Shown: in pieces, positions 22,965-34,975 of the stretch
Layout of the letters: each line of letters begins with the position of its first letter
Numbering within the stretch: the first letter of the stretch is position 1
Assembly (NCBI GenBank): GCA_036250195.1
Contig: JAVHZZ010000003.1
Span: 19,498,504 to 19,562,503 of the forward strand
Source of the DNA: Mixophyes australis
Lineage: Eukaryota > Chordata > Amphibia > Anura > Limnodynastidae
Direction: 5' to 3'
DNA: 64,000 nucleotides
Position numbers and translations under genes: made by a program
The notes under the pieces: model-generated
What the model saw: only the letters and a program-made list of their open reading frames with translations
What the model was told of the DNA's origin: nothing
Databases searched by the model: none

Positions 22965-23210
22965 GTGAGTGCATCTAGCTCTAAGGGAAAGGTGGCTGCT
23001 AAAGGTGAAGACCTCCGTCATTCGGTTCTGTGGGTTGGTGATCAGGATCAGCAGCCTAACAGCACCTTAAAGAATGAAGAGACTATGGCCATAGAATCCG
23101 CACCTATCACAGAGCCACCTTTCCAGGCTACAAATATTAGCAACCTTTAAACTCACGTGGACAGCCTCAGTGGCAGCTCTGATGGGTAAGGTGGAGGGCA
23201 TGGACTTCAT
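22965..23210 (+). pseudogene. Gypsy gag N-terminal remnant after the second LTR
   Basis: Immediately downstream of the LTR end, a frame reads SSSKGKVAAKGEDLRHSV and later LQTHVDSL-like residues after a stop at 23148. This has the look of a Gypsy gag start. A gag head after this LTR means the LTR sits in the 5' position of a second, truncated element, or that the locus was rearranged. No Met start is evident. Family reading is inference. Confidence 0.5.
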
Positions 23211-23550
23211 CCTTGAGCCGGGTTCTGTTATTTCATCCTCAGTGATTCAGGTAATAAAACTGTTTAAGTTTAGGACCATCCTATAAGCAGAAACACTGTG
23301 TAATGGACAGTGGTATAGTCTATATTTGCAAATATATGTAACTAAGAGGTTTGCACTTTGCACTTTGCACCTCAGTTATTTCCGCCTTCTTCTTGCACAC
23401 ATGGAAAATACTGCTTAATCCTAAGGGTAGGACGCAAATATTGGACAATTTTTTGACTCTGCGAATCATAATTTAGCTAGGACACATCTCTCTCCTAACT
23501 CCAAATATTAAGTTTCCCCCCCCTCCACTGAAGACAACATGGTCTTTCAA
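23211..23550. other. Intergenic, nothing recognised
   Basis: No supported feature. Confidence 0.45.
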
Positions 23551-23552
23551 GG

Positions 23553-24890
23553 TAACATAGTAACATAGTTGATGAGGTTGAAAAAAGACACCAGTCCATC
23601 AAGTTCAACCTATTTTGGATCTCCTGCGATCCTGCACTTATATTTGAAATTGATCCAGAGTAAGCAACCGCCAATCTGTTTCAATTGTGAAAATCCCCCC
23701 AGACCCAATATTGCAGTCCTATTTTTACACTATATCCACTACTATCCTTAATTTTAATCAAAGGTCGTATCCCTGGATACACCTTTCCGCTAAAAATTTG
23801 TCTAACCCTTTCTTAAACATATCTATTGAATCTGCCATCACAACCTTCCCTGGCAGTGAATTCCATATCTTGACTGCCCTTACTGTAAAGAACCCCTTCC
23901 TTTGCTGGTTCCTCTAACCTTAAGGGGTGACCACGTGTCCTGTGTATAGTCCTTGGGCTAAAAAGTTCCCATGAAAGTTCTCTGTATTGACCCCTAATGA
24001 ATTTGTACATAGTAATCATATCTCCCCTTAGACGCCTCTTTTCTAAAGTAAACATGCCTAAACTGGCTAACCTTTCCTCATAACTTAATGACTCCATATC
24101 CTTTATCAATTTTGTCGCCCTTCTCTGAACCCTTTCTAGTTCCAAATGATCTTTTTTATAGAGTGGTGCCCAGAACTGTACTGCATATTCAAGATGAGGT
24201 CTTACCAACGATTTACACAGTGGCAAACTACACTGTCTTCCCTTGCATCTATGCCCCTTTTTATGCATGCCAATACTTTGTTTGCCCTTGCAGCTGCTGC
24301 TTGACATTGAGCACTATTGCTAAGTCTACTGTCTACGAGCACTCCCAAATCCTTTTCCATTATAGATTCTCCTAAATTAATCCCATTTAATTTATAGATT
24401 GCGTTCTTGTTTTTGATCCCTGAATGCATAACCTTACATTTATCTGTGTTAAACCTCATATTCCATTTAGCCGCCCAATCCTCCAGTTTATTTAAGTCCC
24501 TCGGTAGAGAAGCTACATCTTGCTCTGATTTCATTACCTTACAGAGTTTATCTGAAAAAATAGAAACTTTACTCTCTAAACCATCACCAAGGTCATAAAT
24601 CAATATATTAAAAAGGAGTGGTCCCAGCACGGAACCTTGAGGTCTCCACTTAAGACTTTTGACCAATTAGAAAATATTCCATTTATCACAACTCTCTGTT
24701 CCCTATTCTCTAACCAGTTTTTGATCCAAGTACAAATGTTGATTCCTAGATCCAGTTCTTTTATTTTGTAAACCAACCTCCTGTGTGGCACTGTATCAAA
24801 GGCCTTTGCAAAATCTAAGTAGACCACATCTACTATGCTGCCCTGGTCTAAGTTCCCACTAACTTCCTCAAAATTGTACCTCATAGCTGG
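23553..24890 (-). pseudogene. CR1-like LINE, 5' truncated, frame broken
   Basis: Minus-strand LINE. The 3' end lies at the left (ACATAGTAACATAGTTGATG, then CATCAAGTTCAACCT), the typical CR1/L2-type terminus. The RT is read leftward from 24884: LDFAKAFDTVPHRR, then GSVLGPLLFNI, then LNKLEDWAAKWNMRFNTDKC, KDLGVLVDSRLS and VRPHLEYAVQFW. The frame is split into three overlapping pieces by indels. The catalytic FxDD region is eroded (VSIFSDKLCK). The 5' part, including the endonuclease, is missing, as is usual for LINE insertions. Confidence 0.9.
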
Positions 24891-25101
24891 TGGATCGTGT
24901 GTTCATTGTCTAGACAACCCCTTCCTCTGAGCAGTTATTACCTATAAATTGATTGAGCAACATTTTTACTGAGAATAATACTGTGTCGTAACTATTTAAT
25001 ATCTCTATGATCACCAGCTAGCAGGGAGAGATGATCCTTACTGTACCTACTTTTTGGGGCAGCTTCTGGTAAGCTTGTCCTCAGTTTACACATATTACTA
25101 A

Positions 25102-25267
25102 ATGGTAGATTCACTAAAGGACAAATGGGGCTGTTGCCTATAGCAACCAATCAGATTCTAGCTAGCATTTTGTACAATGTACTTGATAAATGATACCTGG
25201 AATCTGATTGGTTGCTGTGGGAAACACCTCCAATTCTCATTTTTAGAAGCTTTAGTGAATCTACCCT
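25102..25267. mobile_element. Foldback MITE, GTTGCC-core family, copy 4
   Basis: Ends ATGGTAGATTCACTAAAG and complement of AGGGTAGATTCACTAAAG, flanked by TAA (25099-25101 and 25268-25270). The core GTTGCCTATAGCAAC plus CCAATCAG lies at 25133 on. Confidence 0.8.
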
Positions 25268-25270
25268 TAA

Positions 25271-26608
25271 ATGTCCCAACTTGGATACTTGTTTGGGGAT
25301 AAAGACCATCCTATTGGCAGAAGCGCTTTGAAGTGGCAGATGGCTTAACAAATGGAACTAAGACTGCTGCATTTTATTTATAAAGAGAAGGCAGTTTTAA
25401 ATAATGTTCTTTACTGTCTGTCAGCAATGTGTGCGGGGAAAGGAGGGGGATATGTGAGATTCTTGTCTACATAACCTCTCCTTCTCCAGCAATTATTGTT
25501 ACTTCTACTGTAAAAGTGATCTCTGTGCGAAACTGCCCCCAATGTATTCATTTATGATGAATATATTGTATCAGTGTAGTTCATTAATTGTATGTATCAA
25601 TGTAATTCTTTGAAGCTGAATGCCACATGGTTTTAGTCACTATTAACCAATCAGGGCAGCTCTTTCATACTCTGACCAATATGAAGTGAAGCCGCTCCGT
25701 ATTGGTTAGTTCCTGACCAGCCTTCATGTTTTCTTTTATTATCCCATAAGAGTTAAAAGCAGGAAGAAAGAAGAGGATCCCGTGGATTCAGCAGATTAAT
25801 AAATTGGTGAAAAAAGGTATTGGGGGAGTCTTTATTTAAATAAAGGATTTTATAATGAGAAGAAGAATGATGAGGGGGGAAGACCTTGCCCAGACATAAT
25901 CACAAAGTGTCCCCAGTTACTGTCACTGTGAGGAGCGCTGCTGTACTATATAATGATAAATATCAAGGGAAGATAGGTGTCATTTTTAAATGTAATTTAG
26001 AGTGCTTTATGCATGGCGCTCCAATTTAAGAAAAAAATAAAATTTTAGCTGAAACAAAAACCTATGTCCCAAGTATTCTGGATAATATATCATATAACTT
26101 TCAATAAGTATAAAAGTAAAATGTCCTAAAACATTATTAACAATACTATAGACTTTGGGGCAAAATCTCAAATAATCTTCAGTTAGCCAGACTGTTACTT
26201 TCTGCATCTATTGTCACTTTATTGAATTTAATTAAATTGTGCGCAATAATCCTTGCGGCTGCGCTCATTTCTGGGTATTTTAGTGTCCCTACATTTTTTT
26301 TCATTTTTTACATGAAATACATTTATCAGGATATTATTAATGACTGCTGCATATAAAATGCATTATTACAGCTGCTCCTGATTACAAACACATGTTCTAG
26401 CTGTATACACAGCCGTCATCTCTATCACTCAGCGTTTACACCTGTAGCTGGTGAGAGTGACACGGCAGATAGACGTGTGCTTTGCCTTCCAAGATGAATT
26501 GCATGCACTGGAGCATAGGTTGTTCCTGAGCATATGCGGAGAAGTTCGACAAAAAATACGGCACATATTGGTATTTATGTTCCTTAATGAATCAGGCTCT
26601 ACATGAAG
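25271..26608. other. Intergenic, nothing recognised
   Basis: AT-rich towards 26000-26350. No supported gene. Confidence 0.45.
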
Positions 26609-27122
26609 AAGTGTGTGTGTATATGTGTGTATGTGTGTATGTATGTATGTATGTATGTATATATGTATGTATGTGTGTTTGTGTGTATATGTGTGTGTGT
26701 ATGTATGTGTGTTTGTGTGTGTGTGCATGTATGTATGTGTGTGTATGCGTGTGTGTGTGTATATTTGTGTGTGTTTGTGTGTGTATGTGTATGTATGTAT
26801 GTATGTATGTGTGTGTATGTGTCTATGTATGTGTGTGTTTATGTGTGTGTGTTTATGTGTGTGTGTTTATGTGTATGTGTATGTATGTGTGTGTATGTAT
26901 GTATGTATGTATGTATGTATGTATGTGTGTGTATGTGTGTGTGTGTATGTATGTGTATGTATGTGTGTGTATGTGTATGTGTGTGTGTATGTGTCTGTGT
27001 GTATGTATATGTGTGTGTGTGTATGTGTGTGTTTATGTGTGTATGTGTGTATGTATGTATGTGTATGTATGTATATGTGTGTGTGTGTATGTGTCTGTGT
27101 GTGTGTGTGTGCGTGTGTGTAT
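26609..27122. repeat. (TG)n/(TATG)n microsatellite, about 510 bp
   Basis: Interwoven TG, TATG and TGTATG repeats with few interruptions. It yields three long Cys/Val/Tyr/Met-rich frames (up to 193 codons) on the plus strand. These are artefacts. Confidence 0.97.
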
Positions 27123-28317
27123 ACTCAATTTTGTACGGTTAAAGAACCAGGCAATGTAGCCCATTCAGGGATGAGACAGTTTTTTTTCCAGTAACTTCAT
27201 TATATAAACATTATATCGAGAAACCACTGTTACTCTGTAACACTCATTTAATTGTAACCCCAGAGATGCTCTGCCCCCTGGTGGACACAGAGGAAAGTAC
27301 AACTCCCATCATCTTCTGGGCAGGTTGGTCCCTCAAAGAAGAAGCCTGGTGACCGTCTTGGTCTCATGTGTGAGGAGCCGACATCCTGTGTAGGCCGGGT
27401 GCCTACATAGAACATAGAGGACAGAGATACAGAGGGGGAGATTCAGCTCCGTGTGAGGTGTCTCGGTCCCCGGGGACACATTACCTCGATGTTATGTCAG
27501 GAATCTCAGGATTCCTACTGTGATATCTGTCAGTGAAGCGCAGCCAGAGAGCGCGGTGATGTTTGAGCGCCACATCGCCAGCGATTAATCTCCCCCCAGA
27601 GTGTCTGATGCTTCAACAGTCGGGAGAAAGAGAAAGACTGAGCTCATCTGTGATTGGACCTGTGGGTGTAGTTAGGCATCGTTGTCCCCACCTCGGCAGC
27701 CGAGTACTGCGCCAAATTAATATCAAATCTTATTTGAAGAGACTGTTTGACCCCTTGGGAAGCCCCGCCCTCATCCCTGGACACTGGTACATAAAGCAAT
27801 ATTTTAGGAGAAAATCTAACATTTTTTTGTGTTTCAAAGTTCAGCTAAAAGGTGCAAAGTACATTCCATTAAAAGTATAGGACAGAGCCCGGCATACAAC
27901 AGCTCAGCAGTGGTGCAAAATTCAAGTGGCTTTGCAGAGTGTAAATATCTGTGAGCCCATCAGCAATGTGAGGATTGTCCATGAACTGTGCACCTTTATC
28001 CCGTTATCTCATTGTAATAAACCTTGTTTTTGCACTGTTCCGAAACTAAGCGCTCCGTACTTAGCGACAAGCATCCTCCCCTCATCTCCTCCCATCGGCC
28101 CGACGCACACGTCTGCTAAGCTATGCACTATGGCGGGATTCTCAAAGCACCAGTGGAAATAAAGTCACCTGAAGTCACCAACGAGGATTTTGCAACATGT
28201 TGTGGCGGTTTTGTGCTTCCTGACTTTTTATGTGATTATTTTTCTTTTACGTGTTTAGAACTGTGGTGAACCAGATTGATAATAACAAAATAGTAATAAT
28301 AATATCAAAAATTTACC
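27123..28317. other. Intergenic; possible short foldback
   Basis: 27428-27600 begins GGGGGAGATT and ends with AATCTCCCCCC, which may be the termini of a small MITE. The interior shows no clear inverted arms. Nothing else recognised. Confidence 0.3.
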
Positions 28318-28453
28318 TTAGTCTCTCTCTGTGTGTGTGTTAGGGAATTTAGACTGTAAGCTCCAATGGGGGCAGGGACTGATGTGAGTGAGTTCTCAGT
28401 ACAGCACTGCGAAATTAGTAGCGCTATATAAATAACTGATGATGATGATGACA
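28318..28453 (+). mobile_element. tRNA-derived SINE, copy 6, 3' fragment
   Basis: Only the 3' third is present: TCTGTGTGTGTGTTAGGGAA, GACTGTAAGCTCCAATGG, GCGCTATATAAATAA and the GATGATGATG tail. Confidence 0.85.
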
Positions 28454-28608
28454 ATAATAGTTTTAATTATATAATGCCTTTCTCCCAATAGGAATCAAAT
28501 CACTTAAAAGTTTCCATACATGCATTTTAAATACAAAACAAACAACACATACAATGACATGAAACAGAAGGTGTAGATAATAGTGTTACAATGAAGGCAT
28601 TATGAGAA

Positions 28609-28647
28609 ATATATATATATATATATATATATATGTGTATATATATT
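28609..28647. repeat. (TA)n microsatellite
   Basis: About 26 bp of TA with a short GTG interruption and further TA. Confidence 0.9.
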
Positions 28648-28680
28648 GTTAGGAAACGGGGTGCTACTGGACTGAGAACT

Positions 28681-29460
28681 TGTCACTCACCGGACCGTGA
28701 GTGCCTCTGCGCTGGTGCGTGGTTCTCTAGCCTTCCTGCCGGCGCCTGTCCTGAACCGCGGCCGCCCACCATCTTGATGTACTGCGCATGCGCAGCATCC
28801 AAGAACTTATGACCTTTGTTTTTAATCTCATTGGTGGATCAGGCACCTCTCCCTATTTAAGGCACCTGTGCTCATTACCTCGTTGCCTGATCTTGAGTCT
28901 CATTCCCTGTGAGTCTCTGAAGGTATCTCCTGTGTCCTGCTAGTTTCTTCAGCTTCCTGCTGATTACCTTTGCTACGCATCGGTGGTTTCCATACCCGCT
29001 ACTGATTCCTGTATCCTACTCGTGTCCTCAGCTGTCTGCTGGATTACCTGCTCTGCTCATCAGCGGTTCTCATACCCGCTACAGACTCCTGTATCCTGCT
29101 CGTGTCCTCAGCTAGCTTCTGATTACCTGCTCTGCTCACCTGTGGTTCCCATACCCGCTACAAGCGTTCAGCGTCCCTGCTGTGCCTGCATATTCTCGTG
29201 GACAAGCTTCTCTACTCATCAGCGGTATGCTTACTTGTTATTGACTATCAACTGTTACCTTGCATATCCGCTTAGGATAAGCCTTTCTACTCAGCAGCGT
29301 TATCCATACCCGCTAAAGACTATTTGTTGTTACGCTGCATATCTGTTTGGAACAAGCTTCTCTACTCAGCAGTGATATGCATACTTGTGATTGACTATCA
29401 GTTATTATTCCGCATATCCGCTTTGTGTAAGCCTCTCTACTCAGCAGCGGAAATTTCCCT
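28681..29460 (+). mobile_element. LTR-like block with 75-81 bp internal repeats
   Basis: Starts TGTCACTCACCGGACCGTGA, closely matching the start of the solo LTR at 32619, and shares GTGCCTCT, CTGCCGGCGCCT and later the CTCGTGTCCT-type motifs. From about 29010 it contains tandem units: two of about 81 bp (TGTATCCT(A/G)CTCGTGTCCT) and then three to four of 75 bp keyed on TCTACTCAGCAGCG (29211, 29286, 29361, 29436). No matching 3' end or target duplication found, so it is truncated or joined to unrecognised internal sequence. Confidence 0.65.
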
Positions 29461-31264
29461 TTACAAGGCAGCGCCGCTTTAAATTTAAATGCCGAAGACG
29501 CCGAACTCGCGGGTGTTGAAGAACCAGGAGCTTAATACATTTACCACCTGGTCCCAATATTTAAAAAGGTAGCAAAATCAAACCCAGGAAATGATTAGTG
29601 AGTTTGACATCAGTAGAGGGAAAAATTGGGAGGAATTCTAAGCTATAACATCAGAAATATATTACAGAAAATAAACTGGAAAGAGCCTCACCATGCTTGT
29701 TAAGTGAGCCAATAATTCCAAAGTAATCTGATTGGTGACGGAAGTTATAAACCGGATCTTGGCAATGCAATTGAAGTGATTTATTTACATTTTGCGATTT
29801 TACACAGTTCACCTCCTGTGAGGTTTAATTGGCAGATAATAAGTTCTGGGACTTCTGTTTTATATCAAACAGTTCTAGAATTTATAAAAAGGTTGAACTT
29901 GATGAACTTGTATCTTTTCCAAACCTCACTTAACGATTTAGCGTCTTTAGAAGAATGATGTCAATTCTCCACGGTGTTAAAATCTAATTGTAAAGAAATG
30001 CAACAAAAAAATTTATGTAACCGAGTCCCAAGCCAGGGATTCAGTCATCTCACGTGAACATGTCTCACTGCTGTTGATGTGTGATGAGCAGCAGGCTCCC
30101 TCAAACATCAACTTCAGTAGCTAAGTGACACACGCTGACAGTCACATGATCCATATTAACTGTGTCCTGCTGTTATGGAAAATATGTTATAGGTATTACA
30201 ATGGATCATTGTATATTTCCACTTAGAAAGCACAACCCACGCAGGAAGAAAACCAAGATGTGAAGGCAATCCTCATTATTACCACAAAAGATGTATAAAC
30301 TCCTTCAGTTATGAATCATTTCCAGAGCAGGATAAGAGTATAATTTTACCACTGTTGTAAACTTCTTCTTCCTTAACTTCATTTATTATATAAAGTAGAG
30401 AATAAATCAGATGGGGGACATAGAGCTGAGGACTGCAGGTAAAGACTTGCTGGGATGTTGGAGACCCGCAGACCTCCTTTAGACCATCACTGGTCTAAAA
30501 GATACAGGTCCTGATTAATGTTCGGATGTAAGTAAATTTGCATGCAGTAACTTCCATGAAATAGCTCGGTACGTGCTCAAAAATGGACCTTGCATCAATG
30601 AACGCAATTCATGTCTTCAGACGCATATGGATGTCTTACCTAGTCCATGATTGGTTCACCTAACGTCCATGTGAACCCTCAGCTCCGCTTCCCCACCACC
30701 TCGGTCTAGGGAAGAAGCAAGACACATTACTGAAGGGCAGGGATACAAGATGGAGGGAGAGGAGTTGTCCAAGGTGTCAGCCAAGAGTAGAGACATCTCT
30801 TTTTATTCTGGACCAGGTCGTGGGACTACAGATATTTGGGAAAGGGAAGTATCCCATCCAAATATCCTACTCACCATTGTATTGGTGAAGACCAAGAGAA
30901 AGAGAGATGAAACTGAAAGATGATACTCACCAGGAAATTGTTGCTTCCTCTTGATGGCTGTCTGCAACTCTGCGAATCGGCACCTAGAAAAAGGAGGGAC
31001 ACAAACACAACCCAGCCAAAGAGCTACCTACTGACAACTATGTTCCTCCCACACTAGTGCTATCTACCGTACAACAAAACAGCACTCTGGTCCTAACCAC
31101 CAACCTATATGATCACGCGGCTCAACTGTAACACTACTACCATTTGGTTTGGTGCACTATTCTATCCCAAACCCCACAGTAATGCAGATATCAATCAGAA
31201 TTACCGACACGGGAAATACGGATACCAAAAACCTAACTTTAGTGAGGGCCTGACTTCTGATTCC
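29461..31264. other. Intergenic, nothing recognised
   Basis: 29470-29600 could be internal retrotransposon sequence next to the LTR-like block, but I cannot identify it. 30510-30620 carries a CCTGATTAATGTTCGGATG stretch that may be one end of a MITE. Confidence 0.35.
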
Positions 31265-31266
31265 TA

Positions 31267-31429
31267 GGGGTATAACTATTAAACTGCTGGTTTGAAAAAG
31301 TGGAGATGTTGCCTATAGCAACCAAACAGATTCTAGTTATTAATTTAGTACATTCTACAAGATGACAGCTAGAATCTGATTAGTTACTATCGCCACTTTT
31401 TCAAACCCACAGCTTGATAAACTTACCCC
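31267..31429. mobile_element. Foldback MITE, GTTGCC-core family, copy 5
   Basis: Ends GGGGTATAACTATTAAACTG and complement of GGGGTAAGTTTATC. TA-containing flanks (CTA or TAG) are shared on both sides. The core is GTTGCCTATAGCAAC (31309 on) followed by CCAAACAG, so the CCAAT motif is lost here. Confidence 0.75.
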
Positions 31430-32613
31430 TAGCGTGAAATGCCATAAAGTACAATGGAAAGCACTGGGGGATAGACCTCACAATGGCCAGTAATCTCCTA
31501 ACTGATGCCGGCTTAATGCCAATTCAAATTCACCACCAAGTGCTTGTATTACTTGCCCACAGGCTACTCCTGTCTTTTACATGTGGCCACAGGCTACTCC
31601 TGTTATTAACTTGCTCCTCAGACTAAGCCTCAGACTAAGCCTGAAGTTACAATTAATATACAGTTTACCTAAACAGTCCTAATGACCCAGAGTCTTATGC
31701 CCATTGCTGCCACATGGGCCTAGTGCCTGAAAAATGACAAAGGCCTTGACTCCAAGTGTCAAAGATCAATTGCAGGTGTGGGCCTGAAAAAGTGTCTTAG
31801 CTTGGTTCCACAGCTTCCAGATCCTCCAGCCAGCTCTTCTCTTCAGTGCTTCTTTCTCAGCGCTGACTCTGTGATCCTCTTCATGCTCCTGTTCCTTTCT
31901 TCTGTCTTCTTTTCTTCCTCCGACTTTCTTCTTGATCCCGGTGTCTTCTCACTTCTTCCGGCGTCTTCTGTGCTTGACTGTGTCACCTTGTCAGCTTCCC
32001 TCTTGCCATTGAACTCCGTCTGCGCCATGTGGGTTGGTTATATAACAGCCCTCTCGTCGGCGCAGATCGGTGACACAATGGGCCTTGACTGGCTTGCCAC
32101 AGCACCACACATTCAGATGGCTGGGGGTGAGCCCTGATTGACGAGATGAACCAGTGGAGCAGAGAGTGTTTCGAACCTGAGTTCCAAGAGGTAGGATCTG
32201 GGAACCCAGGGAGTAGTAGAGAGAAGACCCTGATGAATTGCCTCAGAGGAGTGATGAGAGAGCACAGCCAGGTTTTGCCTGCCTGATCTCCCAGTGAGTG
32301 GAGAGTACAGGAGTGTGGATGTCTTGTCTAAGAGCCACCTGTAGAGGAGAATGTGTGAGAAAAAGTCTACCGGTGAGTATCTAGCGGGGCATTGTGCAGA
32401 TCTGTCAAAGGGTGAAGAGGTACCCAACAGTGTAGTGAGAATAAGGTAAAGAGCTCCAGCTCACCCCTAATGGTGCTGAGCTGGATGTAGAATGAGACAA
32501 AGCGATAATCCCACATAGTTAGAGTGACAGCTTTGGGGAGAATCATGTGATGTGATTTAACTGAGGTTAATAGAACAGGTGCGGAACTGTCCCGGACCAC
32601 AAGCACACACAAT
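31430..32613. other. Unassigned, pyrimidine-rich block
   Basis: 31780-32010 is CT-rich on the plus strand and yields a 119-codon frame (31778-32137) with no recognisable domain. It could be part of an unrecognised retrotransposon. The rest is unrecognised. Confidence 0.35.
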
Positions 32614-32618
32614 GTCAC

Positions 32619-34089
32619 TGTCACTCACCGGACTGTTAGTGCCTCTAGGTTGGGACATGGGTCTCTCTCGCTCCTGCCGGCGCCTCTCCTCTACTCTCAT
32701 TGGTTAATTAATCACCTCTCAGTACTTAAGACACCTGTTGCCCTATTACCTTTGCCTTTTCTTGGTTCTCATTCCTTGAGACTCTGAGGTGTTTCCTGTT
32801 TCTGCTCGTGTTATCCGTTACCTGCCTGCTTCTGGACAAGTCTCCTTTCCACATCGGTAGTAGAACTTACCCGCTGCAGACTACTCTCACTACCTCCGTT
32901 ACATGCCTGCTTCTGGACAAGTCTCCTCTCCATATCAATAGTAGAACTTACCCGCTGCAGACTACTCTCGCTACCTCCGTTACCTGCCTGCTTCTGGACA
33001 AGTCTCCTCTCCATATCGATAGTAGAACTTACCCACTGCAGACTACTCTCGCTACCTCCGTTACCTGCCTGCTTCTGGGCAAGTCTCCTCTCCACATCGG
33101 TAGTAGAACTTACCCGCTGCAGACTACTCTCGCTACCTCCGTTACCTGCCTGCTTCTGGACAAGTCTCCTCTCCACATCGATAGTAGAACTTACCCGCTG
33201 CAGACTACTCTCGCTACCTCCGTTACCTGCCTGCTTCTGGACAAGTCTCCTCTCCACATCGGTAGTAGAACTTACCCGCTGCAGACTACTCTCGCTACCT
33301 CCGTTACCTGCCTGCTCCTGGACAAGTCTCCTCTCCACATCGGTAGTAGAACTTACCCGCTGCAGACTACTCTCACTACCTCCGTTACCTGCCTGCTTCT
33401 GGGCAAGTCTCCTCTCCACATCGGTAGTAGAACTTACCCGCTGCAGACTACTCTCACTACCTCCGTTACCTGCCTGCTTCTGGGCAAGTCTCCTCTCCAC
33501 ATCGGTAGTAGAACTTACCCGCTGCAGACTACTCTCGCTACCTCCGTTACCTGCCTGCTTCTGGACAAGTCTCCTCTATACATCAGTGGTACAACTTGCC
33601 AATTGCAGACCACTCACGCTATTCTGTTATACACCTGCTCTGGACAAGTCTTCTCTACATATCCGTGGTGAAACTTACCAGCTGTAGACCATTCATGTTT
33701 CCTTGTGATATAGCTACTACTCTGTATGGTACCTATTAGCTCGACTAAAGTCTACAAGTGCCTCTGAATTGTAGCTGCAAGTCGCTGACTCTTCTACTAT
33801 ATTGTTGATTGGTCTTTGCCTAACGTTATCCAGTTATCAAGTACTGGCCTGCTATATGCTACCTGCGTGCTAAGGCACTTGGACTCTTTCCTCGTTTTAT
33901 CCTGTTTACTAAACTGCTATACCATCACAGTTCCACGGTGCCAAGACTCAGCATTTATACTATTGACATTCCTTTCCTCTATTCTACTGTATGGTTCCAC
34001 TGATTCACCCCACTACCCAGAGGTCCGCACTTCTGGTAAGTGTAGCTACACCTGGTGAATTCTGGGTAAAACTCCTAGTGCCCGTGACA
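32619..34089 (+). mobile_element. Solo LTR (Gypsy-style) with target duplication
   Basis: Begins TGTCACTCACCGG and ends AGTGCCCGTGACA, giving the terminal inverted pair TGTCAC/GTGACA. GTCAC flanks it on both sides (32614-32618 and 34090-34094), a perfect 5-bp target duplication. No gag or pol lies on either side, so it is best read as a solo LTR of 1471 bp left by LTR-LTR recombination. More than half of its length is a tandem array. The start resembles 28681 on. Confidence 0.85.
32803..33700 (+). repeat. 81-bp minisatellite inside the solo LTR
   Basis: Ten units of exactly 81 bp, keyed on GCCTGCTTCTGG(A/G)CAAG at 32902, 32983, 33064 and so on, plus one shorter diverged unit at 33625-33700. 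Because 81 is divisible by three and the unit lacks stops in several frames, it produces a 287-codon plus-strand frame and a 229-codon minus-strand frame. I do not regard either as a gene. Confidence 0.95.
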
Positions 34090-34094
34090 GTCAC

Positions 34095-34415
34095 GTCAAG
34101 TGTTTATGCAGACAGACATCAAAAACCAGGATGTGGGCATGCTCCAATCTATCCGAGTGGTTGAGAAACAAGCAGACAAAACAGCGACCTTCACATTTTC
34201 CTACTTTGTAAATAACCCACACATTGTCTAATATATACAGTGCAATGATGCATCATTCAAAATACAAACCAGTAAGTATTGTGGAAATCCTGTGGGTGTG
34301 TGTATTACCTTTGCAGCTCCTATAAAACAGCAAAAGCAACAGAGAGATGCAAAAAAAAATATTGTACAATTGTACTCTGAGAACTCCCCCGTAAGCCAAG
34401 GATGCTTAGACTTCT
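34095..34415. other. Possible 5' part of a Tc1 element
   Basis: Just upstream of the Tc1 transposase relic. Words such as GGCATGCTCCAATCTATC may belong to its N-terminal region, but the terminal inverted repeat is not recognised. Confidence 0.3.
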
Positions 34416-34975
34416 TTGGGCAAAAACATTGTGTTAATGAGTGAGGTCAGACTGGTTCAAACTGACAGGAAGGTGACAGTAACTCAAATAACCATGTGTT
34501 CCAACAGTGAAGTGCAGAAAAGCATCTCTGAATGTACAGCACATCAAAACTTGAAGTGGATGGGCTGCGACAACAAAAAACACTCCTCTCAGCTAAGAAC
34601 AGGAAACAGGCTACTGAGGGCACAGGCTCACCAAAACTGGACAGTTGATAATTAGAAAAGCGTTGGCCGGTCTGATAAATCTCGATTTCTGCTGCAACAT
34701 TCAGATGGTACGGTCATGATTTGGCGCTAATAACATGAATTTATGGATCCTGCCTTGTGTCATCGGTGCAGGCTGCAGGTGGTGGTGTAACGGTGCGGGG
34801 AATGTTTTTTTTAGCATATATTATTCCGTTTAGTACCAATTGAGCACTGTTTAAGTGCCAGAGCCTACCTGAGTATAGTTGCTGACCATGCGCATCCCTT
34901 TATGGACACAGTCTACCCATAATGCCTGCTTTCAGCAGGATAACACTCCATGTCACAAAGCATTACTCTTGTAAT
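34416..34975 (+). pseudogene. Tc1/mariner transposase relic
   Basis: A 79-codon frame (34416-34655) reads LMSEVRLVQTDRKVTVTQIT, KSISECTAHQNLKWMGC and AQAHQNWTV, matching the middle of vertebrate Tc1-like transposases. Past a stop, DKSRFLLQHSDGT continues the DDE core, with lysine where the usual motif has DESRF. Further on, in another frame, FQQDNTPCH corresponds to the catalytic DN motif. At least one stop and frameshifts break it, and the C-terminal end and TIRs are not seen. Family call is firm; function is dead. Confidence 0.85.

Noticed and set aside
26587..27194. Cys/Val/Tyr frames of 179-193 codons
   Set aside because: TG/TATG microsatellite translation.
31778..32137. 119-codon Leu/Ser/Phe-rich frame with apparent membrane character
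   Set aside because: Hydrophobicity arises from a CT-rich tract; no partner or domain recognised.
32808..33671. 287-codon open frame with 27-residue repeats
   Set aside because: It is the 81-bp minisatellite of a solo LTR read in phase; the opposite strand is equally open.
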